64,000 bases of DNA, taken from positions 23,676 through 87,675 of the forward strand of contig DALYLR010000012.1 in assembly GCA_031976175.1 (NCBI GenBank), in the 5' to 3' direction. The stretch is from DMER01 sp003451645. Lineage in GTDB: Bacteria > Pseudomonadota > Alphaproteobacteria > Micropepsales > Micropepsaceae. Of this stretch, positions 16,710 to 25,632 are shown piece after piece. The translations under genes and the position numbers were made by a program. Within the stretch, counting starts at the first letter, position 1, and each line of letters begins with the position of its first letter. The notes beneath the pieces were generated by a model that was given only the letters and a program-made list of their open reading frames with translations, did not search any database and was not told where the DNA came from.

Positions 16710-17371
16710 GCCCTTGGATCAAGATTTGCGGCGTCAACGATGCTGCCGCCATCAATGCCGCGGCGGCCTCTGGCGCCACGCATATCGGCTTTGTCTTTGA
16801 TGCCCGCTCCGCGCGCTATGTGCCGCCGGGCAAGGCCCGCGATCTGGCTGCAATCACCCCCACAACACTGCGCACCGTGGGGCTCATCGTCGATGCGCGC
16901 GATCCGGAGATCGATGCGATCATGCTCACCTTCACGCCGCATCTGTGGCAGTTGCATGGGTCTGAAAGTCCGGAGCGTGCCGCCGACATTCGCGCACGCA
17001 CAGGGCGGCCTGTGGCCAAGGCATTCGGCATTGGCAATGCCTCAGATGTGAAAGCGGCGTCTGCCTTCGATGCGGTTGTTGATGTTCTCTTGTTCGATGC
17101 GAAGCCGCCTGCGTCCGATCCATCCTTGCCGCCCGGCGGGCACGGCCAGGCTTTCGACTGGGCACATGTGCGCGATCTGCATTTGCAGCGGCCATGGTTC
17201 TTGGCTGGCGGTTTGCGGCCGGACTCAGTTGCCGAGGCCATTCGTATCGCCCGGCCCCATGGCGTTGATGTCTCCTCGGGCGTCGAGCAGACGCCAGGCC
17301 AAAAGGACCCTGACCTGATCCGCGCGTTTTGCGCCAATGCCCGCGACGCTTTCGCAAAGTTGGACCGTTGA
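16706..17371 (+). CDS. trpF: Phosphoribosylanthranilate isomerase
   Basis: The 221-residue TIM barrel performs the Amadori rearrangement of phosphoribosylanthranilate in tryptophan synthesis. The N-terminal IKICGVND motif carries the catalytic Cys; FVFDARSARYVPP, LWQLHGSESPERAADI and WFLAGGLRPDSVAEAI follow, and the C-terminal GVDVSSGVEQTPGQKDPDLI closes the phosphate site. It overlaps pyrF by 4 bases and shares a TGATG junction with trpB, so the three are translationally coupled. trpC, trpD and trpE are not in the window, a split trp pathway normal for alphaproteobacteria. Confidence 0.97.
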   Translation: MSPWIKICGVNDAAAINAAAASGATHIGFVFDARSARYVPPGKARDLAAITPTTLRTVGLIVDARDPEIDAIMLTFTPHLWQLHGSESPERAADIRARTGRPVAKAFGIGNASDVKAASAFDAVVDVLLFDAKPPASDPSLPPGGHGQAFDWAHVRDLHLQRPWFLAGGLRPDSVAEAIRIARPHGVDVSSGVEQTPGQKDPDLIRAFCANARDAFAKLDR

Positions 17372-18588
17372 TGCCGACACCAAAACCCAATTCCTACCGC
17401 GTAGGTCCCGATACCCGAGGCCATTTCGGCCCCTATGGCGGGCGCTATGTGCCCGAGACTTTGATGCCGCTGGTGCTGGAGCTTGAGAGGGCTTACGCCG
17501 CCGCGAAGGCCGATCCTCTGTTCCACGCGCGGCTCAAAGGGTTTCAGACTGATTATATCGGAAGGCCCTCGCCGCTCTATTTCGCGGAGCGCCTTACAGA
17601 ACATTTTGGCGGCGCCAAGATCTATTTCAAGCGCGATGAGCTCAATCACACCGGCGCGCACAAGATCAACAATTGCATGGGTCAGATCCTTTTGGCCGAG
17701 CGGATGGGCAAGCGCCGTATTATCGCTGAGACGGGCGCGGGTCAGCATGGTGTTGCGACCGCCACCGTTGCCGCGCGCTTCGGCATGCCTTGCGTCATCT
17801 ATATGGGAGCGCGGGACATTGAGCGGCAAAAGCCGAACGTCTTCCGGATGCGCCTGCTCGGCGCAGAAGTACGGCCAGTGACAACTGGCTCTCATACACT
17901 GAAAGACGCGATGAACGAGGCGTTGCGGGATTGGGTGACCAATGTCGCGGATACGTTCTATATCATCGGGACCGTTGCAGGCCCGCACCCCTATCCGATG
18001 ATGGTGCGTGATTTTCAGTCGGTCATTGGCGAGGAAGCGCGCGCGCAAATGCACGCCGCAGAGGGCCGTCTGCCCGATACATTGGTTGCCTGCATTGGCG
18101 GCGGGTCTAACGCTATGGGTCTGTTCCACCCATTCCTTGATGAAGAGGCGGTACGTATCATTGGCGTTGAGGCCGCAGGACACGGTCTTGGCTCAGGCGC
18201 TCATGCAGCCTCCCTTGCAGGCGGAAAGCCCGGAGTGCTGCACGGCAACATGACCTATTTGCTCCAAGACGGGGATGGCCAGATCCAGGAGGCACATTCA
18301 ATTTCGGCAGGCCTCGATTATCCTGGCATCGGGCCGGAGCATGCTTGGCTCTTCGATACAGGCCGCGTGACTTATACCTCCTCGACCGACCAAGAAGCGC
18401 TCGACGCATTTCAACTGTGCTGCCGTTTGGAAGGCATTATTCCAGCCCTTGAGCCCGCGCATGCCCTGGCACAGGTCGGCAAGATTGCGCCGTCTTTGCC
18501 CAAGGACCACATCATCCTGATGAACATGTGCGGGCGGGGGGACAAGGATATCTTCACCGTTGCCAGCGCTCTGAATTTCGAGCTCTAA
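17371..18588 (+). CDS. trpB: Tryptophan synthase beta subunit
   Basis: The 405-residue PLP enzyme condenses indole with serine. Lys98 in HTGAHKINN forms the Schiff base, preceded by FKRDELN; the glycine-rich phosphate loop CIGGGSNAMG is present, as are the AETGAGQHGVATAT stretch and the C-terminal GRGDKD. The A of the TGATG junction sets the start at 17371; a longer frame to 17329 lies inside trpF. trpA follows after 10 bases, and both products form the alpha2-beta2 channelled complex. Confidence 0.98.
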   Translation: MPTPKPNSYRVGPDTRGHFGPYGGRYVPETLMPLVLELERAYAAAKADPLFHARLKGFQTDYIGRPSPLYFAERLTEHFGGAKIYFKRDELNHTGAHKINNCMGQILLAERMGKRRIIAETGAGQHGVATATVAARFGMPCVIYMGARDIERQKPNVFRMRLLGAEVRPVTTGSHTLKDAMNEALRDWVTNVADTFYIIGTVAGPHPYPMMVRDFQSVIGEEARAQMHAAEGRLPDTLVACIGGGSNAMGLFHPFLDEEAVRIIGVEAAGHGLGSGAHAASLAGGKPGVLHGNMTYLLQDGDGQIQEAHSISAGLDYPGIGPEHAWLFDTGRVTYTSSTDQEALDAFQLCCRLEGIIPALEPAHALAQVGKIAPSLPKDHIILMNMCGRGDKDIFTVASALNFEL

Positions 18589-18598
18589 GGTCATATCC

Positions 18599-19420
18599 AT
18601 GAGCCCTCGCATCGCTGCCCGATTTGCTCAGCTTCGCGCGCAGAACCGCGCGGGCTTCATCCCCTTTGTGACCGCGGGCGACCCGGATGCCCAGACCTTT
18701 GCTCGTATCTTGAGCGGTCTTCCGCGAGCTGGGGCGGATTTGATCGAGATTGGGATGCCATTCTCAGATCCCATGGCCGAGGGAAAGCCGATCCAAGCCT
18801 CCTCTTTGCGGGCCCTTCAGAGCGGGCAGACCATGCGGCGGACTCTCGAACAGCTCCAGTCCTTCCGGAACGCCGATCCAGACACACCTGTTATCCTGAT
18901 GGGCTATTACAACCCAATCTGTGCCTACGGCCTCGAGGCCTTTGCCAGCGATGCCGGTACCGCGGGAGCCGATGGCCTGATCGTCGTCGACCTGCCGCCC
19001 GAAGAGGACGAGGGATTGCGCCTTGCCGCTGCGGCACACGAGATCGCCACCATCCGCCTGGCAACACCCACGAGTGACGCCAACCGTCTGCAGACGATCG
19101 TCTTGGGCGCCAGCGGTTTCATCTATTACGTGTCGCTCACGGGCGTAACTGGAGCTGCCGCCATTGACGCCGATGCAGCCCTCAGCCGGATTACTGCGAT
19201 CCGTGCGCAAACGGACCTTCCTGTCGCCGTTGGATTTGGTATTCGCACTCAGAGCGATGCAGCCAGGGTTGCCAAGGTCGCCGATGCTGTTGTTGTGGGC
19301 TCTGCTATGGTCCAGAGCATTACCAATGCCCTGCAAAACCAAGACGATAGCGTTGAGGCGGCCCTCACACTTTGTTCGGCATTATCCGGCGCGGTGCGCG
19401 CCGCCCGCCCGAAAGGTTAA
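18599..19420 (+). CDS. trpA: Tryptophan synthase alpha subunit
   Basis: The 273-residue TIM barrel cleaves indole-3-glycerol phosphate and passes indole to TrpB. The signature LIEIGMPFSDPMAEG contains catalytic Glu50. The position equivalent to Salmonella Asp60 is Glu61 here (AEG rather than ADG), a conservative change of the second catalytic acid. GFIYYVSLTGVTGA (loop 6) and VGFGIRTQSDA follow as expected. It is transcribed with trpB and followed after 87 bases by accD. A GC-rich short inverted repeat (19388-19402) lies within the last codons, and a run of six T begins 19 bases beyond it, hinting at partial termination before accD. Confidence 0.97.
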   Translation: MSPRIAARFAQLRAQNRAGFIPFVTAGDPDAQTFARILSGLPRAGADLIEIGMPFSDPMAEGKPIQASSLRALQSGQTMRRTLEQLQSFRNADPDTPVILMGYYNPICAYGLEAFASDAGTAGADGLIVVDLPPEEDEGLRLAAAAHEIATIRLATPTSDANRLQTIVLGASGFIYYVSLTGVTGAAAIDADAALSRITAIRAQTDLPVAVGFGIRTQSDAARVAKVADAVVVGSAMVQSITNALQNQDDSVEAALTLCSALSGAVRAARPKG

Positions 19421-19507
19421 TTTTTTGCTACGTGTTCGCAACCGCGAGAAGACGCGCTATACTCTTCGCTTAGTGGGTAGTGTGGGCCCGCGTACGGAGT
19501 TCAAGGT

Positions 19508-20482
19508 ATGAACTGGATCACCAATTTCGTTCGCCCCAAGATCAAGAGCTTGCTGGGTGGAAAGCAGCCTGAAACTCCGGACAATCTTTGGCATAAATGC
19601 CCAGCCTGTCAGGCTATGATCTTTCACCGGGACCTTACCGCCGCCGCCTATGTGTGCCCGGAGTGTCAGCATCACTTGCGCATGCCTGCACGCGCGCGGC
19701 TTGAGATGCTCCTTGATGAGGGCAGCATTGACGATATTGCGATGCCGGAGGTCCCGCTTGACCCACTCAAATTCCGGGATAGCAAGAAATATGTCGATCG
19801 GCTGAAGGACGCGCGCGCTAAGGTCGGCCGGCAGGATTGCCTGATTGCCGCGCAAGGCAAGATTGAAGGCTTGCTGACGACAGTCGCGGTTCAGGACTTT
19901 GCCTTTATGGGCGGATCGCTGGGCATGGCCACTGGCGAGGGCATTGTCACTGCCATGCAGCGGGCGGTCAAAGATCGCACCCCCTTCGTCATGATCACCG
20001 CCTCAGGGGGCGCGCGGATGCAGGAAGGCATCCTCTCGCTCATGCAGATGCCCCGCACCACTATTGCCGTGCAAATGCTCAAGGATGCAGGCTTGCCCTA
20101 TATCGTGCTGCACACCGATCCCACGACAGGCGGGGTCACTGCATCCTATGCCATGCTCGGAGACGTCCATATTGCCGAGCCCGGCTCACTCATTGGGCTG
20201 TCGGGCCCGCGCGTCATCGAGAACACCATCCGGGCCAAACTCCCTGAGGGCTTTCAGCGGGCCGAATATTTGCTCGATCATGGCATGATCGATGTCGTGT
20301 GCCACCGCAAGGACTTGAAGACCACGCTTGGGAGGCTGTTGCGGCTTCTGACCAAGGCTCCAGCTGCGGTGCAGCGCGCGGAACCAGAGGCCGCCAATGA
20401 CGTCGAGGCACTGCCTATGCTACAAGCGGCGCAATCCGTTCCGCCTTCGCAGCCAGGCGTCATCCTTCAGGATCAGGCGTGA
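19508..20482 (+). CDS. accD: Acetyl-CoA carboxylase carboxyltransferase subunit beta
   Basis: The 324-residue subunit transfers carboxyl from biotin to acetyl-CoA, the first step of fatty acid synthesis. It starts with the four-Cys zinc ribbon (CPAC near residue 32 and CPEC near 54) and continues with the crotonase-type core: FMGGSLGMATGEG, MITASGGARMQEGILSLMQM, LPYIVLHTDPTTGGVTASYAMLGD and GPRVIENTIR. The last 40 residues are an Ala/Pro-rich extension. It overlaps folC by 4 bases (GTGA). Confidence 0.97.
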   Translation: MNWITNFVRPKIKSLLGGKQPETPDNLWHKCPACQAMIFHRDLTAAAYVCPECQHHLRMPARARLEMLLDEGSIDDIAMPEVPLDPLKFRDSKKYVDRLKDARAKVGRQDCLIAAQGKIEGLLTTVAVQDFAFMGGSLGMATGEGIVTAMQRAVKDRTPFVMITASGGARMQEGILSLMQMPRTTIAVQMLKDAGLPYIVLHTDPTTGGVTASYAMLGDVHIAEPGSLIGLSGPRVIENTIRAKLPEGFQRAEYLLDHGMIDVVCHRKDLKTTLGRLLRLLTKAPAAVQRAEPEAANDVEALPMLQAAQSVPPSQPGVILQDQA

Positions 20483-21801
20483 GTGCGCTAACTGCGCCTG
20501 TCTCTGACGTCATTCTGGACCGTCTCAAAGGTCTGCATCCCAAGGTCATTGACCTGTCCTTGGGCCGGATTGAAAGCTTGCTCGCAAAACTCGGGCACCC
20601 CCACACCCATTTGCCGCCGGTCATCCATGTTGCGGGAACCAATGGCAAGGGATCGACCTGCGCGTTTTTGCGCGCCATGCTGGAGGCGGCAGGACGCCGT
20701 GTTCATGTCTATACCTCGCCCCATCTCGTGCGCTTTCACGAGCGCATCCGGGTCGGCGGCACTCTCATTTCTGAGGACCACTTGGCCGCCCTGCTGGCTG
20801 AGTGCGAAGAGGCGAATGGCCAAGACCCCATCACCTTTTTTGAGATCACCACAGCTGCGGCGTTCCTTGCCTTTGCGCGCACCCCTGCCGATGCGCTGGT
20901 GCTTGAGGTGGGGCTTGGCGGACGGCTGGACGCCACGAATGTTGTGCAGCGCCCGGCTTTGAGCATCATCACGCCTGTCGATTTAGATCATCAGGATTTT
21001 CTTGGGCCTACCATCACCGCAATTGCGGCCGAAAAGGCAGGCATCCTCAAGGCGGGCACGCCTGCCATCATCGGCCCTCAGAATGATGAGGCGCGGGAGG
21101 AGATAGAAGACCGGGCAACGGCGATAGGTGCGCCCTTGTCGATCTGGGGGCAGGACTTCATGGCCCATGAAGAGCATGGGCGCATGGTCTATCAGGACGA
21201 ACATGGCCTGCTCGATCTGCCGTTGCCGCGGCTGCCGGGCTCGTATCAGATCGCCAATGCCGCGCAGGCGATTGCCGCGCTGCGGGTCCTGGATTGGATG
21301 CGCGTGCCGGATGAGGCGATCGAGCATGGCCTTCAGCGTGTTGAGTGGCCCGCGCGCATGCAGCGGATCACACGAGGGCCGTTAATGCGTCTCTTAGTTC
21401 CCAATGCGGAACTCTGGCTTGATGGCGGGCATAATCCGCATGCGGGACGTGCGGTGGCGCAAGCGCTCGCCGACCTTGAGGAGCGCTCGCCCAAACCCTT
21501 ATTCCTGATCTGCGGCATGCTGAAAACCAAAGATATGCGCGGCTATTTCGACGCCTTTGCCGGGCTCGCGCGCCATGTAGCCACGATCACGATCCCGGAT
21601 GAGCCTAATGCTGTGGGCGCGGGCGCGCTCTACGACGCGGCCAGGGCGTGTGGCCTGCAAGCTGACCCTGCGGAGAGCGTGGACGACGCACTCCTTCAGA
21701 CGGTTGCACGCTGGCAGCAGATGGGTATCAAGGCAGGCCCACGCATTGTGATCTGCGGCTCGCTCTATCTGGCGGGTCAGGTCTTGCGCGAGAATGGCTG
21801 A
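20479..21801 (+). CDS. folC: Bifunctional folylpolyglutamate synthase / dihydrofolate synthase
   Basis: The 440-residue Mur-ligase-fold enzyme adds glutamate to dihydropteroate and folates. The P-loop is HVAGTNGKGSTCAFLRAML; YTSPHLVRFHERIRVGG, LEVGLGGRLDATNV, ITPVDLDHQDFLG and LDGGHNPHA are all family landmarks. The start is GTG within the accD stop (GTGA), so translation is coupled. The accD-folC pair is a widespread proteobacterial arrangement. It also connects functionally to the pabBC gene at 4360. A palindrome follows 6 bases after the stop. Confidence 0.96.
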   Translation: MSALTAPVSDVILDRLKGLHPKVIDLSLGRIESLLAKLGHPHTHLPPVIHVAGTNGKGSTCAFLRAMLEAAGRRVHVYTSPHLVRFHERIRVGGTLISEDHLAALLAECEEANGQDPITFFEITTAAAFLAFARTPADALVLEVGLGGRLDATNVVQRPALSIITPVDLDHQDFLGPTITAIAAEKAGILKAGTPAIIGPQNDEAREEIEDRATAIGAPLSIWGQDFMAHEEHGRMVYQDEHGLLDLPLPRLPGSYQIANAAQAIAALRVLDWMRVPDEAIEHGLQRVEWPARMQRITRGPLMRLLVPNAELWLDGGHNPHAGRAVAQALADLEERSPKPLFLICGMLKTKDMRGYFDAFAGLARHVATITIPDEPNAVGAGALYDAARACGLQADPAESVDDALLQTVARWQQMGIKAGPRIVICGSLYLAGQVLRENG

Positions 21802-21807
21802 AATGCG

Positions 21808-21832
21808 CATGGCCGGGACGAGCCCGGCCATG
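21808..21832. repeat. Perfect 10-bp inverted repeat between convergent folC and trxA
   Basis: CATGGCCGGG (21808-21817) pairs perfectly with CCCGGCCATG (21823-21832) around ACGAG. There is no T tract in either direction. Palindromes of this GGCCGGGACGAGCCCGGCC type are scattered between convergent genes in many alphaproteobacterial genomes, so it is probably a REP-like element that stops or protects both transcripts. Confidence 0.55.
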
Positions 21833-21856
21833 ACGACGAACTTCGCGAAAGCCGGG

Positions 21857-22174
21857 TTAGATCGTCGACTCGATCCATTCCTTGATCTTGGACTTTTGCA
21901 TGACGCCAACTTTCGTGGCGACCACTTGCCCGTCCTTGAAGATCATGAGTGTGGGGATGCCCTTCACGCCGTACTTCACGGGGATGGTTGGATTTTCATC
22001 CACATTCATTTTTGCGACCGTGATCTTGGAGCCCAGTTCGGTGGCCAAATCCTCGAGGGCCGGCGCGATTTGACGGCAAGGGCCGCACCAATCCGCCCAA
22101 AAGTCCAACAGGACGGGCTTGCTTGATTGCAGGACGTCCTTGTCGAAGGTCCCATCTGTGATCTTTGCAGCCAT
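21857..22174 (-). CDS. trxA: Thioredoxin
   Basis: A standard 105-residue thioredoxin with redox centre WADWCGPCRQ (WCGPC) and the cis-proline segment KGIPTLMIFKDG. It reduces disulfides in the cytoplasm. ATG 22174 has AGAGGTG seven or so bases ahead. It follows addA on the same strand with a 114-base gap, which probably holds its own promoter. Confidence 0.97.
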   Translation of the reverse strand: MAAKITDGTFDKDVLQSSKPVLLDFWADWCGPCRQIAPALEDLATELGSKITVAKMNVDENPTIPVKYGVKGIPTLMIFKDGQVVATKVGVMQKSKIKEWIESTI

Positions 22175-22288
22175 AGTTCACCTCTGTTCCTAGTCAGTTT
22201 GCGCGCAGTTACGACACTTACCCGTGCGCACCAGTGCGCTGAGCCTGTGATAGCGATCCGCAAAACTTAAGAGTGCGCGGGGTGCCGG

Positions 22289-25200
22289 TCAAGGACCCCT
22301 GCCCCATTGTTCAAGCAAAGGTGAGGGCAAACACATCCGGTGCGCCTTCGCAGTCCATATGAGTTCCGCCGATACAGCCCGCCCAGGGAAAATCAGGGTT
22401 GCTGCACGCGCATAGAGGCCTAGTTGGCGCCGGATGATGTCTGGGACGTCCCCAGGCGCCGCTGGCGGGTTGCGGGCGGTCTTAAACTCAAAAATGGTCG
22501 CTGCCTCCGGGGTCACGGCCAAGCGGTCGAACCGGCCGGTTATCCGTGCGCCCGCTGCCTCGTCAAGCACATCGAAAGCGACCTCCGCGCGTGTCGCGCT
22601 GACGAAGACATGCGCCAAAGCTGGCTCAGCCCGAATCCTGGCCGCCTCTGCGAGCGCAAGCGCCACCTCGTCCGCGCTCAATTGGAACTGTGTAGCCAGA
22701 GCCGCCCAATCTTGGCGCGGTTGCTCGGCCCGTCGCAGGCACAGATGCACCAACTCACCGTAGCGCGCCGCAGTGCTTTGCGTGCCGCCAGATGCCGCAG
22801 GCCGTGTGCGAGGGATCCGTTTGAGGGTGTGCAGTTGCACCTGCGCCCAATGTGGCAAGGCTGCTGCCCGTTCTGCCATTACTCCGGAAATGGCCGCAAC
22901 CGGCTTTTCCTGTGGCTTCACATAGACGAGCTTCGTGCCATGTTCCGCCTCGATCTCCTGCATGGGCAGGCCGCGGGCCGCACGCGTGACCAGATCGTGC
23001 CAGCTGTTTTCATAACCCTGTCCGCGCGCATTCTTGAACCCGCAGACGATGAGCTGCTCGCTGGCGCGCGTCAGCGCCACATAGAGAAGGCGATGATATT
23101 CCTGCCGCTCCCGGTCATTTGCGGCGGTTACCAGGGCCTCACGGCGAAGGCAGTCGCGCTTGGCATTGATGGACCACAAGAAGACCCCATCATCCTCTTT
23201 CAACAAGACCGCGCGGCGGTTGGGTGGTGTCTGCCCCGTATCCGGGAGGATGACGATGTTGCCTTCCAGACCCTTGGCGCCATGGATGGTCATGATGCGG
23301 ACAACGCCCGCGCCCTTATCCAGGTCGCGCTTGATCTCGGCGGCGCCTTGCATGACCCAATGCAAGAAGCTTTGCAGGCTAGGGGCGTGCGCCTGTTCGA
23401 ACGCCAGTGCCAGGTTCAGGAATTCGTCGATCGGATCATTGGCATCTGGCCCTAATCTCTCAAGAAGGCGTGTCCTGGCTCCCCTCGGACCCAACTCCTG
23501 GGCAAAAAACTCAAAAGGCGGCAACGTGTCCGCACGCGTCAGCACAGCCATCAGGCGCGCATGGGCTTGCGCAAAGTGGGTCTCGCCAGCACGGGACTGC
23601 AACGCGTCCCACAACGCACCCGGCCGACCATGTGCGAGATCGAAAAGGTTATCTTCGCTGAGGCCAATGAGTGGGCTCTTCAAAAGTCCACCAAGGGTCA
23701 AATCGTCATGCGGGTTTAGAGCAAAATGGCCCAGTGCTATCAAATCCTGCACTGCCATATGGCCCAATAGTTTCAGCCGGTCAGCGCCGGAAACTGGCAC
23801 GCCGCAGCGTTTCAGCTGGCGGATCAGTTCTTCGGTCAGCGCATTGCGCCGCCTTACCAGAATCAGAATATCGCCAGGCTCGATCGGCCTGCCCTTGGAC
23901 GGCAGCGGAGTTTTCGCTTTCAGCCAGCCTGCAATCATCTTGGCAATATCCGTTGCCAGGGTCACTGCAGGGTGATCCGGTGTCACCGTATCGAGGGGCA
24001 GCCACGCATCGTCGACCTTGGGTTGCGCCAATTTCTCCAGCGCCGGCCAGATTTCAACGCGGCCGGCCTCGCTAATTCTGCTCAGCTGGTGGATGACTTG
24101 GTCCGCATCGCCGGTTGCCACGCCCTGGCGCGCAACCGCATCGGCAAAGACCTTGTCCACCATCTCCAAGACTGGCGCCGTCGAACGAAAAGAGCGCAAC
24201 AGCGGCACGTCTGAAAATGGCGCATCGACATGTTGCGCTCTCTCCTGCAGATGTGCGCGCATTTGCTGGAATGAGCCGGGGTCTGCGCCTTGGAACGAGT
24301 AGATCGATTGCTTCAGATCGCCAACCGCAAAGACCGTGCGGGGTCGGTGTGCGCGCGAGGGCGGGTCGCGGCTCAGGCCTGCATAGAACTCTTCCGCAAT
24401 CGCGCCTATGATCCGCCATTGCGCGGGGCTGGTATCTTGAGCCTCGTCGATCAGGATATGATCGATACCGCCGTCGAGTTTGTAGAGCACCCAGGGCGCC
24501 ATGCGCTCCTTGGTTAGCAATGCTTCGGTACGCTCAATAAGGTCCTCATAGTCCAATAATCCGTGTGCGTCCTTTCCCGCCTTGTATTGCTGCAAGAATG
24601 TCTCGGCCAAGGTGATCACCGAGGCCGTGGCCGATGCCACAAAGTGAGCGTTGTAGCGCTCGAACCAGGCCTGAAACGCGTCGTTGAATTCCTCAGCCAG
24701 CGCCAACACGCCGGGAGCCGCCTTCTGCACTTGCTTATCGGGCTTCAGTGTCCGCGCCTCGGAACTTGAGTCCGTCAAAGCGGCCAGCAGCGCCACACTG
24801 TCCTCGGCCGTCAGCGCTTCGAGAACACGTTGGGCGACATCTTGACCCCGCACACCGCCCTTCTGCATGGCGAGGGCAATCGTGCGCAAACGGTAATCGG
24901 CTGCGATCCGCACCAGTTCCGCCAACACTTGGGTTTCGGTGGTTTCGAGGTCCACGCCCAAGCGCTGATAGACGGCTGCTATCCGGCGCTCCAGCGTTTG
25001 CGGCAGGGGAAAGCGAGCCCAGTGACCGCGCACGCCCATCAGCTCCTTGAACAGTTGCGCTAACCCTAGCTCGCCCGCCAGACCCACGACATGCTGGATC
25101 GCGTGCGCCAGCGGGCCGTAGGGCGCATGGGTTGCGTCCTCCAGCATGCGTTGCTGAATGTCGCGTGCCATCTCTGCCGCGCCATGATCATCGAGCACGC

Positions 25201-25630
25201 GGAACTTGGCCGGAACTTGGGCCTCAAGTGGAAAGCGCCCAAGCAACGCTTCACAAAAGGCGTGGATGGTTTGGATGCGTAAGCCGCCGGGCGTCTCCAG
25301 TGTGCGTGCAAAAAGTTGCCGCGCGCGAATGAGCTGTTCGTCCGTAGGCAGTGCATTCTGTAAGCTGCGCAATTCTTGGGCCAACGCCTCCTCTGGCATA
25401 GCGACCCACTTGCCGAGGGTCTCGTTCAGCCGGTTGACCATCTCAGCGGCGGCGGGCCTCGTATAGGTCAGGCACAAAAGGCGGGCGGGCGCCGCCCCCT
25501 CCAGCAACAGGCGGATGATCCGGTCAACAAGGACGGAGGTCTTGCCCGAGCCTGCATTGGCGGTGACCCACACCGACTGCGCAGGGTCGGCGGCTGCGCG
25601 CTGCTCGTTCAATCGGCTACGGGGTGCCAT
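22289..25630 (-). CDS. addA: AddA helicase-nuclease subunit (double-strand break repair)
   Basis: The 1113-residue protein is a UvrD/RecB-type superfamily 1A helicase fused to a RecB-family nuclease. Near the N-terminus is Walker A TANAGSGKTSVLVDRII; then LTYTRPAAAEM, DYEDLIERT, HILIDEAQDTSPAQW (Walker B), FAVGDLKQSIYSFQGA, IMTIHGAKGLEGNIVIL and YVALTRASEQLIVCGF, all SF1 motifs in order. The C-terminal nuclease has ITGRFDRLAV and IFEFKTAR, the D and (E)xK of PD-(D/E)XK. With AddB it resects DNA ends for RecA, the alphaproteobacterial counterpart of RecBCD. ATG 25630 follows GGAGGG by 9 bases and sits just beyond the addB stop; a TTG two codons earlier is less likely. Confidence 0.96.
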   Translation of the reverse strand: MAPRSRLNEQRAAADPAQSVWVTANAGSGKTSVLVDRIIRLLLEGAAPARLLCLTYTRPAAAEMVNRLNETLGKWVAMPEEALAQELRSLQNALPTDEQLIRARQLFARTLETPGGLRIQTIHAFCEALLGRFPLEAQVPAKFRVLDDHGAAEMARDIQQRMLEDATHAPYGPLAHAIQHVVGLAGELGLAQLFKELMGVRGHWARFPLPQTLERRIAAVYQRLGVDLETTETQVLAELVRIAADYRLRTIALAMQKGGVRGQDVAQRVLEALTAEDSVALLAALTDSSSEARTLKPDKQVQKAAPGVLALAEEFNDAFQAWFERYNAHFVASATASVITLAETFLQQYKAGKDAHGLLDYEDLIERTEALLTKERMAPWVLYKLDGGIDHILIDEAQDTSPAQWRIIGAIAEEFYAGLSRDPPSRAHRPRTVFAVGDLKQSIYSFQGADPGSFQQMRAHLQERAQHVDAPFSDVPLLRSFRSTAPVLEMVDKVFADAVARQGVATGDADQVIHQLSRISEAGRVEIWPALEKLAQPKVDDAWLPLDTVTPDHPAVTLATDIAKMIAGWLKAKTPLPSKGRPIEPGDILILVRRRNALTEELIRQLKRCGVPVSGADRLKLLGHMAVQDLIALGHFALNPHDDLTLGGLLKSPLIGLSEDNLFDLAHGRPGALWDALQSRAGETHFAQAHARLMAVLTRADTLPPFEFFAQELGPRGARTRLLERLGPDANDPIDEFLNLALAFEQAHAPSLQSFLHWVMQGAAEIKRDLDKGAGVVRIMTIHGAKGLEGNIVILPDTGQTPPNRRAVLLKEDDGVFLWSINAKRDCLRREALVTAANDRERQEYHRLLYVALTRASEQLIVCGFKNARGQGYENSWHDLVTRAARGLPMQEIEAEHGTKLVYVKPQEKPVAAISGVMAERAAALPHWAQVQLHTLKRIPRTRPAASGGTQSTAARYGELVHLCLRRAEQPRQDWAALATQFQLSADEVALALAEAARIRAEPALAHVFVSATRAEVAFDVLDEAAGARITGRFDRLAVTPEAATIFEFKTARNPPAAPGDVPDIIRRQLGLYARAATLIFPGRAVSAELIWTAKAHRMCLPSPLLEQWGRGP

Positions 25631-25632
25631 GC

